A stretch of 34,033 nt of DNA, taken from positions 1 through 34,033 of the forward strand of contig JAGCGH010000134.1 in NCBI GenBank assembly GCA_017649705.1. Direction: 5' to 3'. Within the stretch, counting starts at the first letter, position 1. Each line of letters begins with the position of its first letter. Positions 22,566 through 31,054 of the stretch are shown in pieces. Made by a program: the position numbers and the translations under genes. The stretch comes from a bacterium (lineage in GTDB: Bacteria > Auribacterota > UBA3054). The notes beneath the pieces were generated by a model, which saw only the letters and a program-made list of their open reading frames with translations, did no database searches and was not told the DNA's origin.

Positions 22566-23576
22566 TCAGTTGTTTTGAGGTGAATTCAAAGATTCCTTGA
22601 TATAGCTGTTGAGGTCGTGGGCCACTATCTCCTGCGCCCTGAAGATCGCCGCGCACAAGGCGTCGGCATGGGAGTTTCCGTGGGCGATGATGCAGGTCCC
22701 GTTGACGCCCAGCAAGGGCGCGCCTCCGAATTTGCTCACGTCGAAATGACGCCTTATCTGCTGAGCCGGCGACTGGGAGAAAAACGAAGCGAAAAGCCTT
22801 GAGAACCCGTACTTGTTGGTCTGGGGATGCGAGATCATGGTCCTTATGCCGCTGGCCATGCCTTCCATGACTTTCAGCGCCACGTTCCCCACGAAGCCGT
22901 CGCAGACGATGACGTCCACCTTGCCCAGGAAAATATCCTGCCCTTCCACGTTGCCGTAAAAATGCAGGGGCGACTGCTTGAGAAGCGCGTGCGCCTCCCT
23001 GGTCTCCCGGTTTCCCTTTTCGTCCTCTTCGCCCACCGACAGGAGCCCCACCACAGGGTGAGTCTTCCTTAAGACGTGCCTGGCGTAGCAGGCGCCCATT
23101 TTCGCGAACTGAACCAGATTGGCAGCCTTGCAGTTGACCGTCGCGCCTGCGTCAAGCAGCACCGTCGCCCCGAAGGGCCCGGGCACCAAAGACGCGATCG
23201 CCGGTCTGTCAACGCCGGGCAAAAGCTCCCACTCCATCCTGGCCGCGGCGGCCAGCGCCCCGGTGTTTCCGGCGGACACCACCGCGTCCACTTCGCCCAT
23301 GGCCGCCATTCTGGTGGCTACGGCGATGGATGAGTCCCGCTTTCTTCTGAGAGTGACGGCGGGGGATTCGGACATTTCCACGTTCTGGGAAGCGTGGACC
23401 ACCCTAAGCGGCGCGTTCCCGGCGTTCAGTTCCGCCAGGCAGGCTTCGATCCTTTCGGCGTCGCCCACCAGGGTAATATTAGCCTCAGAATCGCCGCTGG
23501 CGACATATTTCAGAGCGCCTGCGACGATCTCGGAAGGGGCGTAATCACCGCCCATAGCGTCAACAGCAATACGCAT
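22566..23576 (-). CDS. plsX: Phosphate acyltransferase PlsX
   Basis: 336 residues, normal length. The start MRIAVDAMGGDYAPSEIV is the family signature, and it also has SAGNTGALAAAARM, DAGATVNCKAANLVQFA and CDGFVGNVALKVMEG. It converts acyl-ACP to acyl-phosphate for PlsY and so connects fatty-acid synthesis to phospholipid synthesis on the inner face of the membrane. rpmF lies 21 nt upstream, a conserved pairing. No Shine-Dalgarno is visible. Confidence 0.96.
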   Translation of the reverse strand: MRIAVDAMGGDYAPSEIVAGALKYVASGDSEANITLVGDAERIEACLAELNAGNAPLRVVHASQNVEMSESPAVTLRRKRDSSIAVATRMAAMGEVDAVVSAGNTGALAAAARMEWELLPGVDRPAIASLVPGPFGATVLLDAGATVNCKAANLVQFAKMGACYARHVLRKTHPVVGLLSVGEEDEKGNRETREAHALLKQSPLHFYGNVEGQDIFLGKVDVIVCDGFVGNVALKVMEGMASGIRTMISHPQTNKYGFSRLFASFFSQSPAQQIRRHFDVSKFGGAPLLGVNGTCIIAHGNSHADALCAAIFRAQEIVAHDLNSYIKESLNSPQNN

Positions 23577-23597
23577 TGCGGACGCGAAAACAGATGA

Positions 23598-23786
23598 TTA
23601 TTCAGCGACGGTAGCCAGAGCGATGACGCGGCGGCCTTTGTAGAAACCGCACTTAGGGCAAACCACATGGGGCTTCTTTTCATAGCCGCAGTTGGAGCAA
23701 GCCAGCGTCTGGGGCGCGGTCAAAGAATCATGAGTGCGACGTTTGTCGCGACGAGTCTGAGAATGTCTGCGTTTTGGATTAGCCAT
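23598..23786 (-). CDS. rpmF: 50S ribosomal protein L32
   Basis: 62 residues. Basic N-terminus MANPKRRHSQTRRDKRRTHD, then an intact zinc ribbon Cys30-x2-Cys33 ... Cys43-x2-Cys46. L32 is a small large-subunit protein. It is the first gene of the lipid operon; the DUF177 (yceD-like) gene that often precedes it is missing, since a promoter and a non-coding G-rich tract lie directly upstream. Unlike the L33 of this window, all four zinc ligands are kept. Confidence 0.95.
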   Translation of the reverse strand: MANPKRRHSQTRRDKRRTHDSLTAPQTLACSNCGYEKKPHVVCPKCGFYKGRRVIALATVAE

Positions 23787-23836
23787 AAAAATCTCACTGT
23801 TTTAGTTATTTAATTCATTTTTAATTGTGAATAGTG

Positions 23837-23865
23837 ATTTTACCATAACCGCCCCCATAAGTCAA
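23837..23865 (-). promoter_or_regulatory. Sigma-70-type promoter of the rpmF-plsX-fab operon
   Basis: On the minus strand: TTGACT (23865-23860), 17-nt spacer, TAAAAT (23842-23837). Transcription would start near 23830, leaving a leader of about 45 nt before rpmF. Confidence 0.75.
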
Positions 23866-23867
23866 AG

Positions 23868-23922
23868 CCCCAAGCCCCCAAAGCCCAACCACCCAAATCA
23901 CAAACTTCCCACCCCCCCGCCC
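23868..23922 (-). other. Two G-quadruplex motifs upstream of the rpmF promoter
   Basis: On the minus strand, GGG-TGGTT-GGG-CTTT-GGGGG-CTT-GGGG (23894-23868) satisfies the four-run, short-loop rule. GGGCGGGGGGGTGGG (23922-23908) can form one with single-nucleotide loops. They sit in a stretch of about 110 nt (23850-23960) that is nearly free of G on the plus strand. Structure is inferred from pattern only. Confidence 0.6.
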
Positions 23923-24053
23923 AACATCCGCCACCCAAACCGGACAGCAAACCGACCATTAAAATCGCGAGGTCGCCTTTTCGTGAAAACTACCGCTCAA
24001 AGGATTGCTTTTTCACAATTTATGCGAAACATCGCAGCAGTAAAAACCGCCCC

Positions 24054-24082
24054 TTGACTTTTTCAAAAATGTGTGTTACATT
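24054..24082 (+). promoter_or_regulatory. Family promoter, copy 1
   Basis: TTGACT (24054-24059), 17-nt spacer ending GTGTGT, TACATT (24077-24082). The same sequence, spacer included, recurs almost unchanged at 26289 and 30578, each time ahead of an FGE-domain gene. Confidence 0.8.
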
Positions 24083-24088
24083 ACGCCC

Positions 24089-24382
24089 ACAATAACAAAT
24101 TAATTCATTTTTGGCCGGGCCACCAAACAAATAATAAAGCAGGCCCAAAGCAATAAATTCCAGCCAAACTAACTTTTGCCTGCACACGATTTTTTTAACG
24201 ACGAAACCAAAAACCAAGCGAAAAATCTTTTTTCACGCCTATCAGCGCTATTCAACAGTTCCGCTGACCGCTTTGACAAAGAAAAACCGCTTGAACACAG
24301 ATTTTTTGACAGAGCTTAACTATTGATAAAGCATTAAAAATTTTTAGAAGACAAGAAAAAACATTTTTTGAAGGAAAAGATT
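24089..24382 (+). promoter_or_regulatory. Structured 5' leader of FGE cassette, copy 1
   Basis: About 294 nt from the predicted transcription start to the ATG. Arm A is TGGCCGG (24112-24118), arm B GCAGGC (24139-24144), arm A' CCAGCCA (24160-24166) and arm B' GCCTGC (24178-24183). A pairs with A' at 6 of 7 positions (one C-A mismatch) and B pairs with B' fully. The order A-B-A'-B' means the helices interlock, as in a pseudoknot, or exclude each other. AAAG/CTTT beside B/B' can extend that helix. A T-run follows B' (24190-24196). The segment around B (GCAGGCCCAAA) is shared with copy 2. Confidence 0.55.
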
Positions 24383-26233
<1,851 letters not shown>

Positions 26234-26238
26234 ATTCA

Positions 26239-26277
26239 GCCGCCGCGCGCTGCTTTAATCTTGCGCGCCGCGGCGGC
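26239..26277 (+). other. 3' hairpin after FGE gene 1
   Basis: GCCGCC (26239-26244) and GCGCGC (26245-26250) pair with GGCGGC (26272-26277) and GCGCGC (26263-26268), with a 3-nt bulge and a 12-nt loop. It begins 5 nt after the stop. No U-tract follows; the next bases are AAAGAAAG, so it is not a standard terminator. Confidence 0.65.
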
Positions 26278-26288
26278 AAAGAAAGCCC

Positions 26289-26317
26289 TTGACTAATTTC
26301 AAATTGTGTGTTACATT
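26289..26317 (+). promoter_or_regulatory. Family promoter, copy 2
   Basis: TTGACT (26289-26294), 17-nt spacer with ATTGTGTGT, TACATT (26312-26317). It starts 11 nt after the hairpin of the preceding gene. Confidence 0.8.
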
Positions 26318-26323
26318 ACAGCC

Positions 26324-26674
26324 AAGTTCTTTGGCGATCAATTATGGCCGGACAAACAAACGAATAAAAAGCAGGCCCAAAACAACAAATACCGGCCAAA
26401 ATATTTTTAGCCTGCGCGAGATGTTCTTTTTTATATACGGCAAAACACAAAATTAAGCCCGAAAGTTTTTCTTTTTGCGGCCTCGGATCATTGGCAGCGC
26501 AATGAAAGCTGACCATCTTATCATTGGACAAAAGCCGTCTGCTTAAAAAGCGAAAAATATTATCTAATTTAAGTTATCATGCTTAAAGATATTAAATTAA
26601 ATTTTAAAACGTTTTTTTGCGTTAATAAGCAAAAAAGTGTTAATAACAATCAACGTCCCTTTGGGAGGAACTCA
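26324..26674 (+). promoter_or_regulatory. Structured 5' leader of FGE cassette, copy 2
   Basis: About 350 nt to the chosen ATG. A small hairpin GCCAA/TTGGC (26321-26335) opens it. Arm A TGGCCGG (26345-26351) pairs perfectly with A' CCGGCCA (26392-26398). Arm B GCAGGC (26371-26376) pairs perfectly with B' GCCTGC (26410-26415). The interlocked order is the same as in copy 1, and a T-rich run follows B'. The last 100 nt are strongly AT-rich and include an in-frame ATG at 26579, rejected as start because it lacks a ribosome-binding site and would bury the signal peptide. Confidence 0.55.
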
Positions 26675-29518
26675 ATGAAACAGTTTGTTCTGATTTTTAT
26701 CGCTGCGATTTTATGTGTTTCAGCTTTTTGTGATGAACGCTGGTCCAACGATTTCGTCTTAGACGGAAACCAGATCACAGAAAAGGCTATTGTTCTGAAC
26801 CCCACCGATTCGATAGCCTACAGCACCGATCTTGCCGCCGGCAATCCTAGATCTTTAACGGTTACCGTGGAAGACAAGGACGACCCCGCGAAAAAAGTCT
26901 GCCTTTTCTCGGACAATTCCGGCAAGGCCGTGGAAGGAACCATCACCTGGAATTACAACGACGAGATTTTTAAGGATTTCCCCGTTGACGACACTTATCT
27001 TGTGAAACAGACCGTGACTACGGATCTGGAATCTTTAGTTCTTACTCGTTCTGTGACTCTTATGCCCGAGCCGGCTGCCGCGCTGGCCTTGGCCGTCGTG
27101 GGAGTCCTTTTCCTGCGCAAGCGCGTCAAGAAGCTTGCGGCGGTCCTCTCGATCGCTGCCCTGGCCTCTTTCTCCGCCAAGGCCGAAAACGTTGTCAGCG
27201 ATGTCAATTGCCTGCAGATGTGGCCCTTTGACAATCGTGTGGCCGTTAACTATACCCTTGACGGCGAAAAGGAAGATTCCGTTTATGAAATCAAGCTTTT
27301 CGGCTCCGTTGACGATTGCAAGACGATCTTCGAGCTTTCCGAGCAGGGAACGCTGATCGGCGAAGGCGCCGACGGCACCGTGACCGGTTCCGGCAAATAC
27401 AAAGTCTTCTGGACTCCCAACAACAGCTTTAACCGCAAGAATTTCAAAAACGCGAAAATCAAAGTGCAGGCAATGGAGCGCTGCCCCAATTCCTACATGG
27501 TCATAGATCTCTCCGGCGGAACCAATGCCTCCAAATTCGCGGTCAGCTATCTCGACAGCGTTCCTAAAGGCGGTTGGACTGAAGAGTACAAGACCACAAA
27601 GCTGGTCTTAAGGCTTCTCCCGGCCGGGAAATTCATAATGGGTTCTCCTGAATATGAACTGGGAAGGGAACAATATATCCTTTACGAAGTTCAGCGCGAA
27701 GTAACTTTGACCAAGCCCTTTTACGCCGGCGTTTTCGAGGTCACCCAGAAACAATACGAATTGGTCACCGGCAAAAATCCTTCCGCCTTTAAAGGCGACG
27801 CCAGGCCCGTGGAAAGCGTGTCCTATGACATGATCCGCGGCGCGAAAGAAGGCGGAAAATGGCCCGCCAGCGGGAATGTTGACGAAGACTCCTTCATGGG
27901 CATCCTTCGCGCCAAAACCAACCTTGATTTCGATCTTCCCACGGACGCTCAATGGGAGTACGCCTGCCGCGCCGGCATGCCTACGGCTTTGAACAACGGG
28001 AAAAATCTTTCTTCCAGCTGCTACTGCGGAAATTTGGACAAGCTTGCCCGCAACAAATATAATTTAGACGACGGCAAAGGCGGGTATTCCGGACAGCATA
28101 CCACTGTTGGCTCATATCTTCCCAACGCCTGGGGTCTTTATGACATGCACGGCAACGCTTGCGAATGGGTCTTGGACTGGAGTTTGTATGATAACGTCGA
28201 ATTTTACTCCAGCGCCCCGGTCACGGATCCTAAGGGCGGCAGAAGCGGTACAGCCCGCGTGCGCAGGGGCGGCGATTATGGCAGCGTTGCGCATATGTGC
28301 CGTTCCGCCGCCACAGGTTGTTCCGGTCCGAATGACGCATGCTACTATGACGGTTTCAGAGTGGCCCTGACTGTGGGCGAAGATCTCACCCAGACCTTTG
28401 AATATTCGATCGAATCCGTATCCATCAATACTTTGCCGGTCTTTTCCGCTAAATTTTACGGTACGTCTGAAGACGGCACGGAATATCTCCTGGAAGATAT
28501 CGGCAGCCTTTCCGGCGAAGGCTCTTCCGGCATAGTTTTTGGAAAAGGAACTCATAAGATCTGCTGGACTCCCGACTGTGATCATAAAAACCTTGTTGGC
28601 AAACTAAAATTCAGCGTGAAATATGAAAACATAACGTCTGACGCCAAATATCTCGTTTTGGATCTCAATAATTATAAAATGAGAACGGCTCTTCAGGGTC
28701 CTATGGAAGACGCCAATATTTGGTCCAACGACGCTTGCAGGACCAGCGAGATTTGGTTCAGAAGGATAGAGCCCGGAACTTTTATCATGGGAAGCCCTGA
28801 AAGCGAGATCGGCAGATCTCATAATGAGACCCAGCATAATGTTACCTTGTCCCGCGCTTACTATATAGGAGTTTTTGAGACTACTCAGAAACAATATAAA
28901 ATGATAATGGACCAAAATTATTCGATTTATTGCGGAGAAACGCGTCCGGTGGATAGTGTTTCTTATGACATGCTCCGCGGCGCGGATGAAGGAAAAGCTT
29001 GGCCTGCCAATAATAACGTTGACAATAACAGCTTCTTTGGAATATTAAGAGATCTGGTTGGCAACACCTTCGATCTTCCCACGGAAGCCCAGTGGGAGTA
29101 CGCCTGCAGGGCCGGATCGAATACGTCCTGGAACAACGGGAATAATATAACAAACGTGTACGAAGACGGTTGTCTGAACAATCTCGGCCGTTATAAACGC
29201 AACGGCGGCGGCGATAAAAACGAAAAGAATCGCTTTTGCACGCATGCTGCTGTCGGTTCGTACGCTCCCAACGCCTGGGGCCTTTACGACATGCACGGCA
29301 ATGTTTATGAAAAATGCCTTGACTGGTTCGGATATTATAATGAAGATCCTGTCACGGATCCCAAAGGCCCGGATAGCTCTTTGTCATCAAATCCTGAACG
29401 CGTGGTAAAGGGCGGCTATTGGCTGAACGAGGCTTACGAATGCCGCTCCGCGAGCCGCAGACCTTCTTATACGGGAAGCGAATCTGAAAGCACCGGCTTC
29501 CGCATCGTCTTGTTCTAA
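26675..29518 (+). CDS. Secreted two-domain FGE/SUMF1-fold protein with internal PEP-CTERM-like segment
   Basis: 947 residues from the ATG at 26675 behind GGGAGGA. Signal peptide 1-19. A small domain (20-130) is followed by PEP (131-133), a hydrophobic helix (134-147) and RKRVKK (148-153): the layout of a PEP-CTERM sorting tail, but internal. Residues 148-170 then read as a second signal peptide ending SAKA/EN. After it come a beta domain (about 175-270), FGE domain 1 (about 273-600), another beta domain (FEYSIESV... to KYENITSD) and FGE domain 2 to the end. FGE motifs DLPTDAQWEYACRAG, YDMHGN and RGGD..CRSA are present, without the formylglycine-forming Cys pair. Likely cell-surface or outer; ligand unknown. 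Close paralogue of the gene at 31055. Confidence 0.85.
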   Translation: MKQFVLIFIAAILCVSAFCDERWSNDFVLDGNQITEKAIVLNPTDSIAYSTDLAAGNPRSLTVTVEDKDDPAKKVCLFSDNSGKAVEGTITWNYNDEIFKDFPVDDTYLVKQTVTTDLESLVLTRSVTLMPEPAAALALAVVGVLFLRKRVKKLAAVLSIAALASFSAKAENVVSDVNCLQMWPFDNRVAVNYTLDGEKEDSVYEIKLFGSVDDCKTIFELSEQGTLIGEGADGTVTGSGKYKVFWTPNNSFNRKNFKNAKIKVQAMERCPNSYMVIDLSGGTNASKFAVSYLDSVPKGGWTEEYKTTKLVLRLLPAGKFIMGSPEYELGREQYILYEVQREVTLTKPFYAGVFEVTQKQYELVTGKNPSAFKGDARPVESVSYDMIRGAKEGGKWPASGNVDEDSFMGILRAKTNLDFDLPTDAQWEYACRAGMPTALNNGKNLSSSCYCGNLDKLARNKYNLDDGKGGYSGQHTTVGSYLPNAWGLYDMHGNACEWVLDWSLYDNVEFYSSAPVTDPKGGRSGTARVRRGGDYGSVAHMCRSAATGCSGPNDACYYDGFRVALTVGEDLTQTFEYSIESVSINTLPVFSAKFYGTSEDGTEYLLEDIGSLSGEGSSGIVFGKGTHKICWTPDCDHKNLVGKLKFSVKYENITSDAKYLVLDLNNYKMRTALQGPMEDANIWSNDACRTSEIWFRRIEPGTFIMGSPESEIGRSHNETQHNVTLSRAYYIGVFETTQKQYKMIMDQNYSIYCGETRPVDSVSYDMLRGADEGKAWPANNNVDNNSFFGILRDLVGNTFDLPTEAQWEYACRAGSNTSWNNGNNITNVYEDGCLNNLGRYKRNGGGDKNEKNRFCTHAAVGSYAPNAWGLYDMHGNVYEKCLDWFGYYNEDPVTDPKGPDSSLSSNPERVVKGGYWLNEAYECRSASRRPSYTGSESESTGFRIVLF

Positions 29519-29532
29519 CAAATAAACGCTGC

Positions 29533-29572
29533 TTTTCAGCTGCTGCGCAATTGAATGCGCAGCAGCTGAAAA
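29533..29572 (+). other. 3' hairpin after FGE gene 2
   Basis: A perfect 17-bp stem TTTTCAGCTGCTGCGCA (29533-29549) with its complement at 29556-29572, loop ATTGAA. It starts 14 nt after the stop codon. No U-tract on either strand. The core AGCTGCTGCGC is shared with the hairpin after FGE gene 3. Confidence 0.75.
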
Positions 29573-29606
29573 AAGTCCCAAAAGCCGGGCTTTCATCATC
29601 CCAGAA

Positions 29607-29635
29607 TTGAAGTCTCCGGAATTGTTTGTTAAAAT
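29607..29635 (+). promoter_or_regulatory. Sigma-70-type promoter for the lipoate-ligase-like gene
   Basis: TTGAAG (29607-29612), 17-nt spacer, TAAAAT (29630-29635). A sequence resembling the right half of the family promoter (AAAATTGTGTTACA) overlaps it. Confidence 0.6.
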
Positions 29636-29712
29636 TGTGTTACAGAATGGATCAAGCATAAGCTTACAAACAGCGAAAAGGAAAAGGCAACCTTGATTTT
29701 CAAAACGGAGCC

Positions 29713-30363
29713 ATGGCGACACTCGGCTTAAAATATCTTGACACGCCGTCTCTTGCCATAAGCGACCAGATCGCCTTGGACAGAGAGCTCATGTCTGAAG
29801 TCGGAAGGGGAGAGAGATCTCCTCTTCTGCGCTTCTATAACTTTACCGACGAGGCGATCGTCTTAGGCCTCAGCCAGGAAGAGGAAAAGTATGTCCAGAT
29901 ATCCCACGCCCAGGAAGACGATGTACCTATCCTCAGACGCTTCTCCGGCGGAGGAACAGTCTTCATCCACCCAGGCTGCCTGGTCTATACAATCATAACC
30001 ACAATCACCCCTCCCTTCAAGCGCTTCGACGTCATGGGCGCTTACAGAACAGCTTTCGCGCCAATCATCGACGCCTTCCAAAACCAAGGCCTCAAACTAG
30101 AATTCCACGAGCCCTGCGACCTGGCCATCCAAAACAAAAAGATCGCCGGCAACGCCCAATCCCAAAAAAACGGAGCCATCCTCATCCACGGCAGCTTCCT
30201 CATCGCCCCCGACCTCCAAAGAATCAACCGCTACCTCAAGGAACCGGACGTCCGCCCCGACTATCGCGCCCAGCGCCCTCACGAAGACTTCCTCCAGCCG
30301 CTCAGCGCGCTGGGCTTTACTGAGCAAATCCTCAAAACGCTCCTCATCAACGCCTGGTGTTAA
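29713..30363 (+). CDS. Lipoate-protein ligase family protein (short form)
   Basis: 216 residues of the biotin/lipoate ligase (BPL_LplA_LipB) fold. The substrate loop is RRFSGGGTVFIHPG (75-88), close to the family RRxSGGGxVxHD but with Pro in place of Asp. The catalytic-type lysine is in NKKIAGNAQ (Lys143). It lacks the C-terminal accessory domain of LplA, as in many short ligases and octanoyltransferases. It would attach lipoate or octanoate to a dehydrogenase or glycine-cleavage lysine in the cytoplasm; the exact reaction cannot be told from sequence. The ATG is preceded by GGAG at only 2 nt. It stands alone between two FGE cassettes with its own promoter. The last third is rich in C-ending codons, unlike its neighbours. 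Confidence 0.8.
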   Translation: MATLGLKYLDTPSLAISDQIALDRELMSEVGRGERSPLLRFYNFTDEAIVLGLSQEEEKYVQISHAQEDDVPILRRFSGGGTVFIHPGCLVYTIITTITPPFKRFDVMGAYRTAFAPIIDAFQNQGLKLEFHEPCDLAIQNKKIAGNAQSQKNGAILIHGSFLIAPDLQRINRYLKEPDVRPDYRAQRPHEDFLQPLSALGFTEQILKTLLINAWC

Positions 30364-30577
30364 ACGTCAAAAAGAACATTGATATGACAAAAGCAAAGCA
30401 CTTGTTTCTTGACAAAAATGCTCGCGACATAATTTGAGAAGGGAATCTGATGCATATAACTATACTACAACTGTTTAAAACAAAAACGACCTTTTGATCA
30501 CTTTTCCAAGATTATTCTGGATTTCGGCCTTTTAGTATGGCTTGTACACTATTCAGCGCAGCGGTTGAAATAAGGCC
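30364..30577 (+). other. AT-rich intergenic region before cassette 3
   Basis: No gene seen. A TTGACA (30409-30414) followed by TAATTT (30430-30435) at 15 nt is a weak promoter candidate. The end (GCGCAGCGG, 30557-30565) resembles the G/C-rich bases found just ahead of the other two family promoters. Confidence 0.3.
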
Positions 30578-30606
30578 TTGACTTTTTCAAAATTGTGTGT
30601 TACATT
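30578..30606 (+). promoter_or_regulatory. Family promoter, copy 3
   Basis: TTGACT (30578-30583), 17-nt spacer nearly identical to copy 1, TACATT (30601-30606). The first gene downstream is tRNA-Arg, then the third FGE gene. Confidence 0.8.
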
Positions 30607-30612
30607 GCCACC

Positions 30613-31054
30613 AAGATATTTGGAAATTCATTTTGGCTGGGCAAACAAAATTGTCAATGTAAGTAAAATAGCCCTCATAATTAGGTGCTTTACCAAAAAT
30701 CAAGCCGAGTCGCACAGCCCCGGTTTTGTTTTCAGGAAAGGAAGGAATTCTTTATCTCTCATAATTGAAATCAACGCGCCCGTAGCTCAATTGGATAGAG
30801 CTTCTGATTACGGATCAGAAGGTTAGGGGTTCGAGTCCCTTCGGGCGTACCATATTTCAAGAAATTCCAGCCAATTTCTACTGCGTAATGATCTTTATTT
30901 AAAAAGTTTCGCTTCTCTCTGCTTCTATCCGAAGCTGCTTCAAGTTGCAAACGGCGCGAGGGGCGAACATTTTTGAATTCGTCTAACCAAGCAAAATGTT
31001 AATTTTAAATTAATTAAAAGCAATCTGAATTTAATCAACTTAAAGGATAAACTT
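30613..31054 (+). promoter_or_regulatory. 5' leader of FGE cassette, copy 3, interrupted by a tRNA gene
   Basis: A small hairpin CCAA/TTGG (30611-30623) matches the one in copy 2. Arm A TTGGCTGG (30633-30640) is followed by GCAAACAAA as in copy 2. Its perfect partner CCAGCCAA (30867-30874), in the context AAATTCCAGCCAA shared with copy 1, lies after the tRNA gene. The B arm is not found here. About 220 nt including the tRNA therefore lies between halves that are 40 nt apart in the other copies. Confidence 0.5.
30776..30852 (+). tRNA. tRNA-Arg (ACG anticodon)
   Basis: Acceptor GCGCCCG (30776-30782) with CGGGCGT (30842-30848), so the first pair is G-U. Anticodon stem TCTGA/TCAGA with ACG at 30810-30812, T-loop TTCGAGT, discriminator A, and encoded CCA (30850-30852). 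The A34 should be edited to inosine by TadA to read CGU, CGC and CGA. It lies inside the leader of the third FGE gene. Confidence 0.95.

Noticed and set aside
24020..24217. Small hydrophobic minus-strand open frame in leader 1, and a similar one in leader 2 (26316-26531)
   Set aside because: The shared DNA is read in different frames in the two copies, so no protein is conserved; it is antisense to the leader RNA.
26579..26674. In-frame extension of 32 codons upstream of the second FGE gene
   Set aside because: AT-rich, lysine/asparagine-rich, no ribosome-binding site, and it would place the signal peptide internally; the GGGAGGA before 26675 decides the start.
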